Origin: Phyllobacterium zundukense | Lineage (GTDB): Bacteria; Pseudomonadota; Alphaproteobacteria; Rhizobiales; Rhizobiaceae | Direction: 5' to 3' | DNA: 64,000 bases | NCBI RefSeq assembly: GCF_025452195.1 | Contig: NZ_CP104973.1 | Location: 620,001-684,000, forward strand | Shown: one piece after another, positions 1 to 8,234 of the stretch | How the letters are laid out: every line of letters begins with the position of its first letter | Numbering within the stretch: position 1 is the stretch's first letter | Notes under the pieces: model-generated | Seen by the model: the letters and a program-made list of their open reading frames with translations, nothing else | Database searches by the model: none | What the model was told of the DNA's origin: nothing | Translations under genes and position numbers: made by a program

Positions 1-1
1 T

Positions 2-730
2 CCTGACGCTGTGGAGGGGGCAGCCGAACCGCCCTATGCCTTGCCGAATATCCATGTGGATTATGTACAGGTTGAGCCGCCTGGTGTTCCAACCGCTTTC
101 TGGCGCGGTGTTGGTCCAACTCATAATATCTTTGTGGTCGAAAGCTTCATGGATGAGCTCGCCCATGCCGCAAAGCAGGATCCGGTTGCCTACCGCAAGG
201 CGCTGCTCGCAAACAACCCGCGTGCGCTCGGCGTATTGACCTTGGCTGCGGAGAAAGCCGGGTGGGGCACGCCCTTGCCCGATGGTCAGGGTCGCGGCGT
301 CTCGGTGGCATTCGTGTTTGGCTCCTACGTCGCTCAGGTGGCCGAGGTGGAGGTTGGTCCTGACGGGGCCGTCAAGGTCAATCGCATTGTCTGCGGACTT
401 GATTGCGGTATGTCGGTCAATCCCGATACGATCGAAGCACAGATCGAAGGCGGCTCTATCTTCGGCCTCACCGCCGCCTTGCACGGTGCGATTACAATAA
501 AGGACGGCCGCGTGGAGCAGAGTAATTTCGACAATTACCTTCCCATGCGGATCGATGAAGTGCCGGTTATCGAGACGCATCTCATCAAAAGCGTAGAGGC
601 GCCTGGCGGTATTGGTGAAGTGCCGACCGCCATTGTCAGCGCGGCCGTGACCAACGCAATATTTGCCGCCACCGGCAAGCGCGTCCGCACACTGCCTGTC
701 GACCCGGAAATGCTGAAATCATCCAGCTAA
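2..730 (+). CDS. Xanthine dehydrogenase-family molybdopterin-binding subunit, C-terminal part
   Basis: This is the 3' end of a gene that begins before the window; the frame is open from base 2 with no start needed inside. The protein resembles the large molybdenum-binding subunit of the isoquinoline 1-oxidoreductase (IorB) / aldehyde oxidase type. It shows the FWRGVGPTHN segment, the stretch CGLDCGMSVNPDTIEAQIEG typical of the last molybdopterin domain, and near the end GGIGE, whose glutamate is the expected catalytic base, followed by the usual ending NAIFAATGKRVRTLPVD. Such enzymes hydroxylate aromatic heterocycles or aldehydes, usually with a small 2Fe-2S subunit and a cytochrome; those partners would lie to the left, out of sight. 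The substrate cannot be told. Confidence 0.85.
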   Translation, partial: PDAVEGAAEPPYALPNIHVDYVQVEPPGVPTAFWRGVGPTHNIFVVESFMDELAHAAKQDPVAYRKALLANNPRALGVLTLAAEKAGWGTPLPDGQGRGVSVAFVFGSYVAQVAEVEVGPDGAVKVNRIVCGLDCGMSVNPDTIEAQIEGGSIFGLTAALHGAITIKDGRVEQSNFDNYLPMRIDEVPVIETHLIKSVEAPGGIGEVPTAIVSAAVTNAIFAATGKRVRTLPVDPEMLKSSS

Positions 731-742
731 AAAGACTGCGCA

Positions 743-773
743 AATGCATCGGGGGAAATCCTCCCGATGCATT
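743..773. terminator. Hairpin between convergent genes, probable bidirectional terminator
   Basis: A perfect 11-bp inverted repeat (AATGCATCGGG at 743-753 and its complement at 763-773) lies 12 bases after the stop of the molybdopterin subunit and 14 bases before the stop of the convergent methyltransferase gene. There is no good T-run on the plus side. On the minus side a T5 tract follows about 10 bases after the stem. The position between two converging genes is the main support. Confidence 0.55.
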
Positions 774-787
774 GACCAAGATGGTTC

Positions 788-1699
788 TCAGTCATAGGCC
801 AGTGCCCAGCCGGCGCCTTTGAGCCAGCAGCGATCATCCGCGATGTCGTCGCTGCGGTACAGGCGCGTAACGCGATCCCAGCCGCCATTCGCAAAGGCCT
901 TTGCGAGTGCATCCTCCGACTTTTCGTCCCGCAGGCCGGCACACGGATAGATGGCTACACCTGACACCCAGCGCGCCGCAAAGTCTTGTCCTTCACGCGT
1001 GATAACGAACACGGCACCGCGGGGCCTGCTGCGCCGGCTCCGGCTGGAATATCCATCATCGGTCGTCATAGGCAAAACCAGCCGCCCGCCGTCTTTGAGC
1101 CGGTCCAGCCAAGTATCGGAAGGGCGCGTCGCACCCGCATTGACGTAAATTATGTCCGCCGGTTCGAACTCGACTTTCGTGCCGTCACCTTCAATCACTT
1201 CAACGTTCGGAAAAGCCGAAAGATTGGACTTGGCGCGTGCCGCAAGGTCAGTCTCCAACTCAATTCCCGTAACGTGCCCGGACGGTCCCGCCAGATGTGC
1301 CATGATCGCCGTGTAATAGCCGACCCCCGCGCCGACATGCACAATATGTTCGCCTGCAACTGGATGGGCGCACCATAACAGGTGCGCGTGCAATGACGGT
1401 TCCCCGTTGTTGATGTGCCGCTCGGGCGATATCCCGACCAGATCGTCCGTGTAGAGGTAAACTGGATCGGCGTTTGGCGTATCGACATAGCCAATGCCGA
1501 AACGGCGCATCGGCCACGGTCCGGGTCCGAGAAAATCCTCGCGCGGAACGTCCGCAAAGGCATTTTCGATACGGTGATCCTCAACGCCAACGCTCGCCAA
1601 TATCTGCTTGGCGAATGAGCGGCGAACAATCTTCAGTTCGTCAGGATCGGTCATCCATTGCATTCCGGTTAGACCACGCCATGCCGCTATTGTTGTCAT
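788..1699 (-). CDS. Protein-L-isoaspartate O-methyltransferase-like SAM-dependent methyltransferase
   Basis: 303 residues, PCMT-like. The SAM-binding motif I is VHVGAGVGYYTA at about residue 120, followed by VTGIELETDLAARA (motif post-I, acidic residue binding the ribose) and VIEGDGTKVEFEPADIIYVNAG. Protein-L-isoaspartate methyltransferases repair damaged aspartyl residues, but this protein is longer than the usual ~215 residues and belongs to the PCMT-like branch whose substrate is often unknown. It lies 21 bases downstream of a co-oriented LysR gene, so both may share a transcript. The start at 1699 has a weak ribosome binding site; an ATG 45 bases downstream (MTDPDE) is an alternative. The repair function is a family inference. 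Confidence 0.75.
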   Translation of the reverse strand: MTTIAAWRGLTGMQWMTDPDELKIVRRSFAKQILASVGVEDHRIENAFADVPREDFLGPGPWPMRRFGIGYVDTPNADPVYLYTDDLVGISPERHINNGEPSLHAHLLWCAHPVAGEHIVHVGAGVGYYTAIMAHLAGPSGHVTGIELETDLAARAKSNLSAFPNVEVIEGDGTKVEFEPADIIYVNAGATRPSDTWLDRLKDGGRLVLPMTTDDGYSSRSRRSRPRGAVFVITREGQDFAARWVSGVAIYPCAGLRDEKSEDALAKAFANGGWDRVTRLYRSDDIADDRCWLKGAGWALAYD

Positions 1700-1720
1700 G
1701 TCGTTGCGGAAGGTTCAACT

Positions 1721-2668
1721 TCAATCGTTGTGTGGCAGCTCACCGTGCGTGCTTGTCGAGCCCGCCGTGTCCGTCCCCAAATTCTCGGCTAAAAAATCAA
1801 CGAAGCTCCGCACGCGCGCCGCAAGGTATTCATGCCCGACAAATACCGCATGGACGAGTTCAATGTCACCCGGGTTGTAGTCCTCGAGCAACGCGACCAG
1901 CCGTCCAGCTTCGATGTCAGCCCTGACATGGAAGAGGCCCAGTCGGGCGATGCCAAGCCCGGCCACGCACATCTGCTGCGCTGTCGATCCATTGTTCGAC
2001 AGGAAGTTTCCAGCGACCGCGATCGAATCGACCTCCCCGGTTTTGGGATCGCGAAACGGCCACTCATTCAGTATCCGCCGAAAATTGAAGTTGAGGCAGT
2101 TGTGACGCTCAAGGTCACGTGGATGCATCGGGGTGCCGTGCTCGGCCAGATAGGCTGGTGAAGCGATGACCACCACCCGGCTCTCGAAGAGCTTGCGCGC
2201 CTTCAGGCTCGAACTGCGCATGGGTCCAACGCGGATGGCGACGTCGGCACGCTCCTCGATCAGATCAACCACGCCGTCGCTCAGGGAAACATCGAGTTCT
2301 ACCTCCGGGTAACACCGCAAGAATTTGGGAACGAGCGGTAAAATGCACATCATCCCGACTGGCACAGAAGAATTCACCCGCAACAGTCCACGCGGCGCTG
2401 CCGAGGCACCTGAGGCGACGGCCCGTTCCGCCTCGTCAATCTCCGCCACGATGCGCAGCGCCCGCTGATGATAGATTTCACCCTCCGGCGTCAATCTCAG
2501 CGTACGCGTCGAGCGCACGAGCAGACGGGTCCCCAGCCTCTCTTCGATACGGGTGATGATTTTACTGACGGCGGACGGCGTAAGGCCGAGGCGCCGCCCC
2601 GCAGCAGAGAAGCTGTTGAGGTCAACCGCCTGAACGAAAACTTCCATCTCTCCAGCTCGATTGTCCAT
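1721..2668 (-). CDS. LysR-family transcriptional regulator
   Basis: 315 residues. The N-terminal winged helix-turn-helix is clear (residues about 5-62: FVQAVDLNSFSAAGRRLGLT, then SAVSKIITRIEERLGTRLLVRSTR). The rest is the two-lobed LysR effector-binding domain. The ending is somewhat long and polar. It is transcribed away from the MFS exporter gene that starts 141 bases to its right, the classic divergent arrangement in which a LysR protein controls the neighbouring gene and itself. It is of the subgroup often found beside drug or metabolite exporters. The inducer is unknown. Confidence 0.9.
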   Translation of the reverse strand: MDNRAGEMEVFVQAVDLNSFSAAGRRLGLTPSAVSKIITRIEERLGTRLLVRSTRTLRLTPEGEIYHQRALRIVAEIDEAERAVASGASAAPRGLLRVNSSVPVGMMCILPLVPKFLRCYPEVELDVSLSDGVVDLIEERADVAIRVGPMRSSSLKARKLFESRVVVIASPAYLAEHGTPMHPRDLERHNCLNFNFRRILNEWPFRDPKTGEVDSIAVAGNFLSNNGSTAQQMCVAGLGIARLGLFHVRADIEAGRLVALLEDYNPGDIELVHAVFVGHEYLAARVRSFVDFLAENLGTDTAGSTSTHGELPHND

Positions 2669-2716
2669 GTGCAGTACCTATGAATTGGTTTCACAAGTAT
2701 TGAGCATTATGGGGTG

Positions 2717-2730
2717 ATTATCAAGATAAT
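2717..2730. promoter_or_regulatory. Candidate LysR operator in the LysR-MFS divergent region
   Basis: A perfect inverted repeat ATTATC-aa-GATAAT sits in the 141-bp divergent intergenic region, 48 bases upstream of the LysR start and 79 bases upstream of the MFS start. AT-rich dyads in this position are typical LysR targets. No binding data; assignment is by position and symmetry. Confidence 0.4.
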
Positions 2731-2809
2731 GACGATGCGCCATATTCCCCCCAACTTTCATCAATTCTCCGGCTGACTCCCAAGCAGCCGCCATTCAAAG
2801 GACAAGACA

Positions 2810-3994
2810 ATGCCTCTCGCTCTTCTGGCGTTGACAATCAGCGCCTATGCCATCGGAACGACGGAATTCGTCATCGTTGGCCTTCTGCCCACAGTCGCCT
2901 CCGATCTCAATATTACGCTGCCGTTAGCCGGTCTTATCGTCAGTGTTTATGCACTCGGCGTAACCTTCGGCGCGCCGATTCTCACCGCTCTGACCGGCCG
3001 TATCGAGCGCAAGCCTCTGCTGCTCGGTCTGATGGCGCTTTTCATCGTCGGCAATACCGCCGCCGCGCTCTCGCCGACCTATGAACTACTGCTCGTCGCC
3101 CGCGTGCTCAGTGCTTTTGCCCACGGCGTATTCTTCTCGGTCGGCGCCACCATCGCTGCCGATCTGGTGGCTCCAAACCGCCGCGCGTCCGCCATCGCCA
3201 TGATGTTCCTGGGCCTGACCGTCGCGATCGTTACGGGTGTGCCGCTTGGCACCTTCATAGGACAGCAGCTCGGCTGGCGTGCAACATTCTGGGCCGTATC
3301 CGGACTTGGCGTCGTTGCCTTGGTCGCCATCGCAATCCTTCTACCTTCAAAGATTGCCAAGGCAGAACCGGCGCGGCTCATTGATCAGGTTCGAGTGCTC
3401 GCCAGTGGCCGTCTGCTTCTCGCCTTTGCCATGACGGCGCTAGGTTATGGCGGCACCTTCGTCATGTTCACATTCCTTGCGCCCGTCCTTCAGGAAATCA
3501 CAGGCTACGCCGGTTCGACCGTCAGCCTGATACTCGTCCTCTACGGTCTTTCCATTGCGATGGGCAACATGGTTGGCGGACGCGTCGCCGATGGTAATCC
3601 GGTCGGCGCCCTCGCGGTCATGTTCACGCTGCAAGCTGCAGTGCTGGCGATTTTCACCTTCACGGCGGTTTCACCCATATGGTCTTTGGTGACGCTCGCC
3701 GCTCTCGGGGCACTCTCCTTCTCCAATGTTCCCGGCCTTCAGCTCTACGTCGTGCAACTTGCCAAGATTCACACACCTGAAACGGTCGACGTCGCTTCGG
3801 CACTGAACATCGCCGCCTTCAATCTCGGCATTGCCGGCGGCGCATTCCTCGGCGGCCTCATCGTCGCCTCGCCGCTCGGGCTCGGCGCAACACCCTGGGT
3901 CGGTTCGCTTCTGGTGGTCGGCGCGCTCGGTCTGACCCTCTGGAGCCAGATGCTCGACCGCCGTGCAACGACCGAAGCTCTCGCCACCTGCTAA
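2810..3994 (+). CDS. MFS transporter, drug/sugar efflux type (AraJ/YdhP-like)
   Basis: 394 residues with about 12 predicted membrane segments. The N-terminus MPLALLALTISAYAIGTTEF is diagnostic of the DHA1 subfamily that includes AraJ, YdhP and related arabinose or drug exporters; the motif-A-like loop GRIERKPLLLG follows the second helix. Proton-driven export of small molecules across the inner membrane is expected, with unknown substrate. A ribosome binding site (AAAGGACAAG) precedes the ATG at good distance. It is divergent from the LysR gene and is its most likely target. Confidence 0.88.
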   Translation: MPLALLALTISAYAIGTTEFVIVGLLPTVASDLNITLPLAGLIVSVYALGVTFGAPILTALTGRIERKPLLLGLMALFIVGNTAAALSPTYELLLVARVLSAFAHGVFFSVGATIAADLVAPNRRASAIAMMFLGLTVAIVTGVPLGTFIGQQLGWRATFWAVSGLGVVALVAIAILLPSKIAKAEPARLIDQVRVLASGRLLLAFAMTALGYGGTFVMFTFLAPVLQEITGYAGSTVSLILVLYGLSIAMGNMVGGRVADGNPVGALAVMFTLQAAVLAIFTFTAVSPIWSLVTLAALGALSFSNVPGLQLYVVQLAKIHTPETVDVASALNIAAFNLGIAGGAFLGGLIVASPLGLGATPWVGSLLVVGALGLTLWSQMLDRRATTEALATC

Positions 3995-4071
3995 AGCGAA
4001 GAGGATGTCCGAAGGGGTGACAGCACAAGATAATTTGCTAAGGTCGGCATGAGATTCGCGAAAGGTTTTCC

Positions 4072-5334
4072 ATGCTGGCCGAAGTGGCGTTGCCCATCAA
4101 GCTGACATTCAGGCTCTGGTTGCGCTTCTGGCCACAGCTCATTGCTGTCGTCCTGCTCGGGCTCACCGTTTCGGATTTGTTGATGTGGGTGGCGGTCAAG
4201 GCCGCCTATATCAACCACTATGCCGGTCTTGGCCTTTTGACTCTCGTTGCGCTTACCCAACTTGTGACGACGGTTTCAATGATCCAGATCGTGCGGCCGG
4301 GATTGCCCTCCGTCAACGCCGCACAAACCCAGGCGGATGAACACGCGGACAGACGCGAATTCGGCCTGTCCGGTCTCACCACGATTATTGCCGTCGCACT
4401 GCTTCCGTTCTTCGCCTACTACGCAGCCTGGGGATTTCTGGGCGATACGGTGCGCCAATATTCGCGCCTCGCACTTGAGTTGCGGCCGTTCGAAGGTGGT
4501 GGCGGCAGCGTGCTCGACGTCCTCGATTCGAAATGGATCCTTCTGTCGGTCGCCATTTCATGGATCGTGCGCAGTTTCGCAAAGGCCATGAAGGAACGCA
4601 CCAAGCGCGCGGTCTGGGATATCATCATGGTCGTTTGCGAGACCAACTGGATATTCATCGGTCTCTACATCATCAGCCGCTGGAAGGATGACTGGTTGCA
4701 GGCACTCGTCGAAGGGCGGCTGTGGTCGTGGTTCGAACAAATCTTCGCGGCACTCGCCTTGCCGGTTTCATCGGCCTTTGCCGCTGCTTTGGTCCCGGTC
4801 GAACAGGTTCCGGAGAACTTCAGCACAGTAGCCGTCAATCTGTTCTTCCACGCCCTCCTGCCGGTGATCTGGCTGGTCATGGTGGCGCTTGTCTACGGCT
4901 ATGACGTCCGCGACCAGAAAGAACTCATGCGCATCCATCATCGCGTCGAACGCTTTGGCGAGCGATATCAGGCGATCCCGAAATTCTTGCGCGACTTCAT
5001 CGAGCATTTCATCAGCGGCTATCGCTCAAGATATTTGCCCATCGCGAATGGAGTGAGGCTCACGCTGAATTCTGGGCTGCTACTGATCATCACATTGATC
5101 CTCGGCTATCGCTTTATCGAATGGGCCGCGGCTTGGCTGTGGCTTGGTACGGCACACCTGATAGGCCCGCATTCGATCGCCGTGTGGGAAGTGCTTGCGA
5201 ATGGAGTAACCTTTCTGTTTGGCAGTCCGCTCCAGGATTCATCGACCGGAATTCTCGTAGAACCCTTGCGCATCTGCTTCCTTGCCGCCGTCCTGGAAAC
5301 TGCGTTTTCGATGACCCGAAAAACTACGGCTTAG
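4072..5334 (+). CDS. Multi-pass membrane protein of unknown function
   Basis: 420 residues, not assigned to a family. Hydrophobic segments lie near residues 20-45, 55-75, 100-125, 155-175, 190-210, 225-245, 260-285 and 325-350, so about seven or eight membrane helices. The segment of roughly 60 residues between the helices at 285 and 325 is charged and probably cytoplasmic. A ribosome binding site (GAAAGG) precedes the ATG. Its last 11 bases overlap the end of the convergent gene at 5324-5893. The facing three-gene set of single-pass proteins makes a functional link plausible, but convergent transcription does not prove it. Confidence 0.7.
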   Translation: MLAEVALPIKLTFRLWLRFWPQLIAVVLLGLTVSDLLMWVAVKAAYINHYAGLGLLTLVALTQLVTTVSMIQIVRPGLPSVNAAQTQADEHADRREFGLSGLTTIIAVALLPFFAYYAAWGFLGDTVRQYSRLALELRPFEGGGGSVLDVLDSKWILLSVAISWIVRSFAKAMKERTKRAVWDIIMVVCETNWIFIGLYIISRWKDDWLQALVEGRLWSWFEQIFAALALPVSSAFAAALVPVEQVPENFSTVAVNLFFHALLPVIWLVMVALVYGYDVRDQKELMRIHHRVERFGERYQAIPKFLRDFIEHFISGYRSRYLPIANGVRLTLNSGLLLIITLILGYRFIEWAAAWLWLGTAHLIGPHSIAVWEVLANGVTFLFGSPLQDSSTGILVEPLRICFLAAVLETAFSMTRKTTA

Positions 5335-5893
5335 CAAATCTGAGATAGAACGGCCGCTCGCTGTGCATCCCTAAAGTCGGGACAAGTTCGTCTGCGACAT
5401 CCACCGGAACGAGATAGTTCTCCTCGATCACTCTCCGCTCTCCCTTTTGCGCTCCGGAAAATGCGGTGGAACTGCACGTTTCGATGCCCGGTTGCGGCGA
5501 GGGCATTCCGGGAATGCTCGACGGATACCAGGTACGTCCCGTGCGATCGGTCAGCTTGATCGCACACATGAGCCAGAGATTTTGAAGGTCGGGATCGCCG
5601 ATCTCAACCACAAAGCGCGCGATGATTGGCACTGAACCCGCGGGAAGCCGGCCGGGTCTTATGCCTTCCACCTTGCGCAATCCCTGAAACTGCCAGTTGC
5701 TGCCGCCATAGTGTTTTGTCTCTCCTGCAGCGACGTCGACCGGCAGCATATCGCGATACCGGATGAGTTCATTGATGTCTCTGTACGAGATCGATAGCAG
5801 TGAAATCGGAACCAGGAACAGCAGGGCCCACAGGCTGCGCTTGCGCCATCGCCGCTCCAAAGCGTCCTGTGTGTCCTCAATCGCGATCGCCAT
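5324..5893 (-). CDS. Single-pass membrane protein of unknown function (third gene of a three-gene set)
   Basis: 189 residues. A short basic cytoplasmic N-terminus (RRWRKR) is followed by one membrane helix at about residues 22-38, and the remainder is probably extracytoplasmic and beta-rich. I recognise no family. Two cysteines are visible, in LWLMCAIKL and IETCSS. It is the last of three tightly packed minus-strand genes (one base separates it from the gene before it), all with one N-terminal helix and a 150-190 residue outer domain. That arrangement suggests a complex of related subunits. Confidence 0.7.
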   Translation of the reverse strand: MAIAIEDTQDALERRWRKRSLWALLFLVPISLLSISYRDINELIRYRDMLPVDVAAGETKHYGGSNWQFQGLRKVEGIRPGRLPAGSVPIIARFVVEIGDPDLQNLWLMCAIKLTDRTGRTWYPSSIPGMPSPQPGIETCSSTAFSGAQKGERRVIEENYLVPVDVADELVPTLGMHSERPFYLRFAKP

Positions 5894-5894
5894 T

Positions 5895-6476
5895 TTAGGT
5901 TCCTGTCAGGGACCGCAGCGGGTCGTAGCTGTCGACGACCAGAGGCTGCCCGTCATTGAACGTCTTGAGATCATCGATCGAAATGCGCGCTTCGGAATCC
6001 AATGCCGGCTCTACCTTGCCCGAAAGAACCAGCGTTGCCCCGTTCACCTGGTCGGGCATTGTCTCGAAGATGAACCGAACCTTCTTGGGCAATCCCGGAG
6101 CAAGCAGGTGCGGCGGCATGCCAGGAGCCCCTCCGATCCTGTTGGACACTGCAAATTTCAAACCTGTCGGCCCGAGCCAAGTCGCCGCTGCAATGCTCGT
6201 GCTGCTCGTCGTGGCCGCAAGCTGTGCGGTGACAATCACCCAAAGGCCGGAAGTCGTCAGGGTTTTCTTCTGGCCATACTGGGTAAAGTCCAGCTGGCGC
6301 GCGAAAACAACCTGATCCAGCGTCACGTCGAATTCGCGGGTATGAAGCTTGTCGTGCATCTTGCCATAGACGGGAATTGGCGCTGTCAGCTCACCGAAGC
6401 GCGGCTTGGTCTGTTGCATGCCGTAAAGCACACCGACGGCAACGATCAAGACGAGAATATTGGCGAGCCGGCGCAT
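5895..6476 (-). CDS. Single-pass membrane protein of unknown function (middle gene of the set)
   Basis: 193 residues with an N-terminal membrane anchor or signal (about residues 5-21) and a beta-rich outer domain. The segment FDVTLDQVVFARQLDF followed by GLWVIVTAQLAA has the strand pattern of an immunoglobulin-like fold such as DUF4352/TRF2-like domains; this is a weak resemblance by eye. The ATG overlaps the stop of the upstream gene by one base (TGATG), so translation is probably coupled. Confidence 0.7.
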   Translation of the reverse strand: MRRLANILVLIVAVGVLYGMQQTKPRFGELTAPIPVYGKMHDKLHTREFDVTLDQVVFARQLDFTQYGQKKTLTTSGLWVIVTAQLAATTSSTSIAAATWLGPTGLKFAVSNRIGGAPGMPPHLLAPGLPKKVRFIFETMPDQVNGATLVLSGKVEPALDSEARISIDDLKTFNDGQPLVVDSYDPLRSLTGT

Positions 6477-7060
6477 CAGCTTTCACCTTGGGAAAGTGGC
6501 AGGCTTACGGTGCCTGCCGGGGCCTTGCTCCACCAACCCGGCGTGCCAGTCAGATTGTTGCGCAACTTGAACTTCCATGCCTCGATGCCAAGTTCAATCG
6601 TGCCGGTCGGGACAGCATCCGACGGCACCACCCAGACGTAAGTAATCTTTTCCGGCATCCCGGGTTGCAGATCGGGCAACGACGACCCATCCCTGTCGAG
6701 ATAAGCGAGAGGCTGCTCGGTGACTCCCTGCAATTTCCCAAGCGGATGAAAAGTATTGGCATAGCCGCTGTCGGACTGGATCGTGCGGTTCATCAATTCG
6801 ACCGCGAAAACGACAGCCTTCTGCCCTTCCTTCGGCGTCGTACTGAAGATTTTCTGGTCGGTCACCCATGCTTTCAAGGGTTTGATCAGCCATTTGCCCG
6901 CATCGAGCGACTGGCCGGCGGTGATTTGCGGCAGCTCTTGCTTGTCCGCTGCCTCGAATGCCCCAAGGGCAAATGCAGTGGCCAGTGCTGCAAATGAGCC
7001 GACGCCCGCCGTCAACCAGGCGATTGCTTTGCTGCGCAGGTTCAGGAAACGGGATCGCAT
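6476..7060 (-). CDS. Single-pass membrane protein of unknown function (first gene of the set)
   Basis: The frame is open to 7132, but the upstream residues are not protein-like and an ATG at 7060 (MRSRFLNLRSKAIAW) starts directly before a membrane helix at about residues 14-34. An AGGAG lies rather far upstream (12 bases), so the start is uncertain. About 194 residues. The outer part contains GQKAVVFAVELMNRT, the same alternating strand pattern as its downstream partner, and a possible lipid- or protein-facing ending rich in Trp. First gene of the set. Confidence 0.65.
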   Translation of the reverse strand: MRSRFLNLRSKAIAWLTAGVGSFAALATAFALGAFEAADKQELPQITAGQSLDAGKWLIKPLKAWVTDQKIFSTTPKEGQKAVVFAVELMNRTIQSDSGYANTFHPLGKLQGVTEQPLAYLDRDGSSLPDLQPGMPEKITYVWVVPSDAVPTGTIELGIEAWKFKLRNNLTGTPGWWSKAPAGTVSLPLSQGES

Positions 7061-7220
7061 CGGCCCGATCGTTCTCCTCGAGAGCAATAATGAGTCGCTG
7101 TCGTCACGCACCATGCAATGTTTGCAGAGCAAATTTCAAGTCTTGGATTTTAACGCGCGATAACTTGTGGAAATAACTGCAAATCCGTCAGCCTAGGCGA
7201 CCTCGAAAAATCGTATCATG

Positions 7221-8093
7221 TCAGAAACGCGAGGCGACTTGCGGCAGATAGGCGTTGACCAGACTTACAACCTGCGCGTCGCGGCTTCTTGCCGTCTCGC
7301 CGCCCATAACGACTGCCACGAGCTGCCGGCCATTGTCGCTGATCGACGTGACGATGTTGAAGCCGGAAGCGCGCACATAACCTGTCTTGATGCCATCCGC
7401 CCCGTTCAACTGTGCCAGAACCCGGTTATGCCCGCGGATGAGTTTTCCGTTGTAGACGAAATCCTGGGCGACGAAATAATAGTATTGCCCGGGGTAATGC
7501 TTGCGCAGCGACATACCAAGCAGTGCCATGTCACGCGCCGTCGTGATCTGCTGCGGATCGGGCAAACCGGAAGCGTTGTGGAAGTTCGTGCCTCGCATGC
7601 CGAGTTGACGCGCCTTCGCCGTCATCTGCGCTGCGAACTGATCCTCCGTGCCGCCAAGATATTCGGCTAGAACCACGGCGACATCATTGGCGGATTTGAC
7701 AACGATCGCCCTGATCGCGGTATCGACGTCGATCGTCTGGCCCGGCTTCAAACCGAGCTTGCTTGGCGCCTGCGATGCAGCGTGAGCGGAGACTGGCAGG
7801 AGAGTCGTCTTGGTGATCCGGCCGGATTTCAGTGCCTCGAAAGTGAGGTAGAGCGTCATCATCTTGGTCAGGGAAGCTGGTACCCGCGGTAGATCAGCGC
7901 TCGCCTGATAGAGAACAGCGCCCGTACTGCCGTCGACCACGATCGAAGCGGATTTTTCCGAAACCGGGGCAACCGTCGGAGTGACGGTACTCAGCGTTGC
8001 AGCGGTGGTACAGCCGCTGGCCGTGCCAAGAATCACCCCTATCAACGCCACGACTTTCGAAAATGAATAGAACGACATAAGAACTCGCGGCAC
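7221..8093 (-). CDS. D-alanyl-D-alanine carboxypeptidase (DacA/PBP5-type), lipoprotein
   Basis: 290 residues. All three motifs of the S11 serine D,D-peptidases are present: SLTKMM (SxxK, about residue 76), SAN in KSANDVAV (about 135), and KTG in GIKTGYV (about 237). The enzyme removes the terminal D-alanine from peptidoglycan pentapeptides in the periplasm. The N-terminus has a signal peptide ending in ASGC, a lipobox, so the mature protein is probably lipid-anchored rather than held by the C-terminal amphipathic helix of classic PBP5, whose extra domain is absent. It is transcribed alone. Confidence 0.88.
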   Translation of the reverse strand: MPRVLMSFYSFSKVVALIGVILGTASGCTTAATLSTVTPTVAPVSEKSASIVVDGSTGAVLYQASADLPRVPASLTKMMTLYLTFEALKSGRITKTTLLPVSAHAASQAPSKLGLKPGQTIDVDTAIRAIVVKSANDVAVVLAEYLGGTEDQFAAQMTAKARQLGMRGTNFHNASGLPDPQQITTARDMALLGMSLRKHYPGQYYYFVAQDFVYNGKLIRGHNRVLAQLNGADGIKTGYVRASGFNIVTSISDNGRQLVAVVMGGETARSRDAQVVSLVNAYLPQVASRF

Positions 8094-8234
8094 GTTTAAA
8101 TTCCGGACATAATGCTTATGCGAAAGAGCAGATGTCTAGCGCAGGAGAGGTTAATAATTCAGCTTAGCCCGCGCTTGTTAGCCGATTTGACTGCGCGCGC
8201 CAAGCGAAAGAGGCCAAAGCAAATTGTCGCGCAC

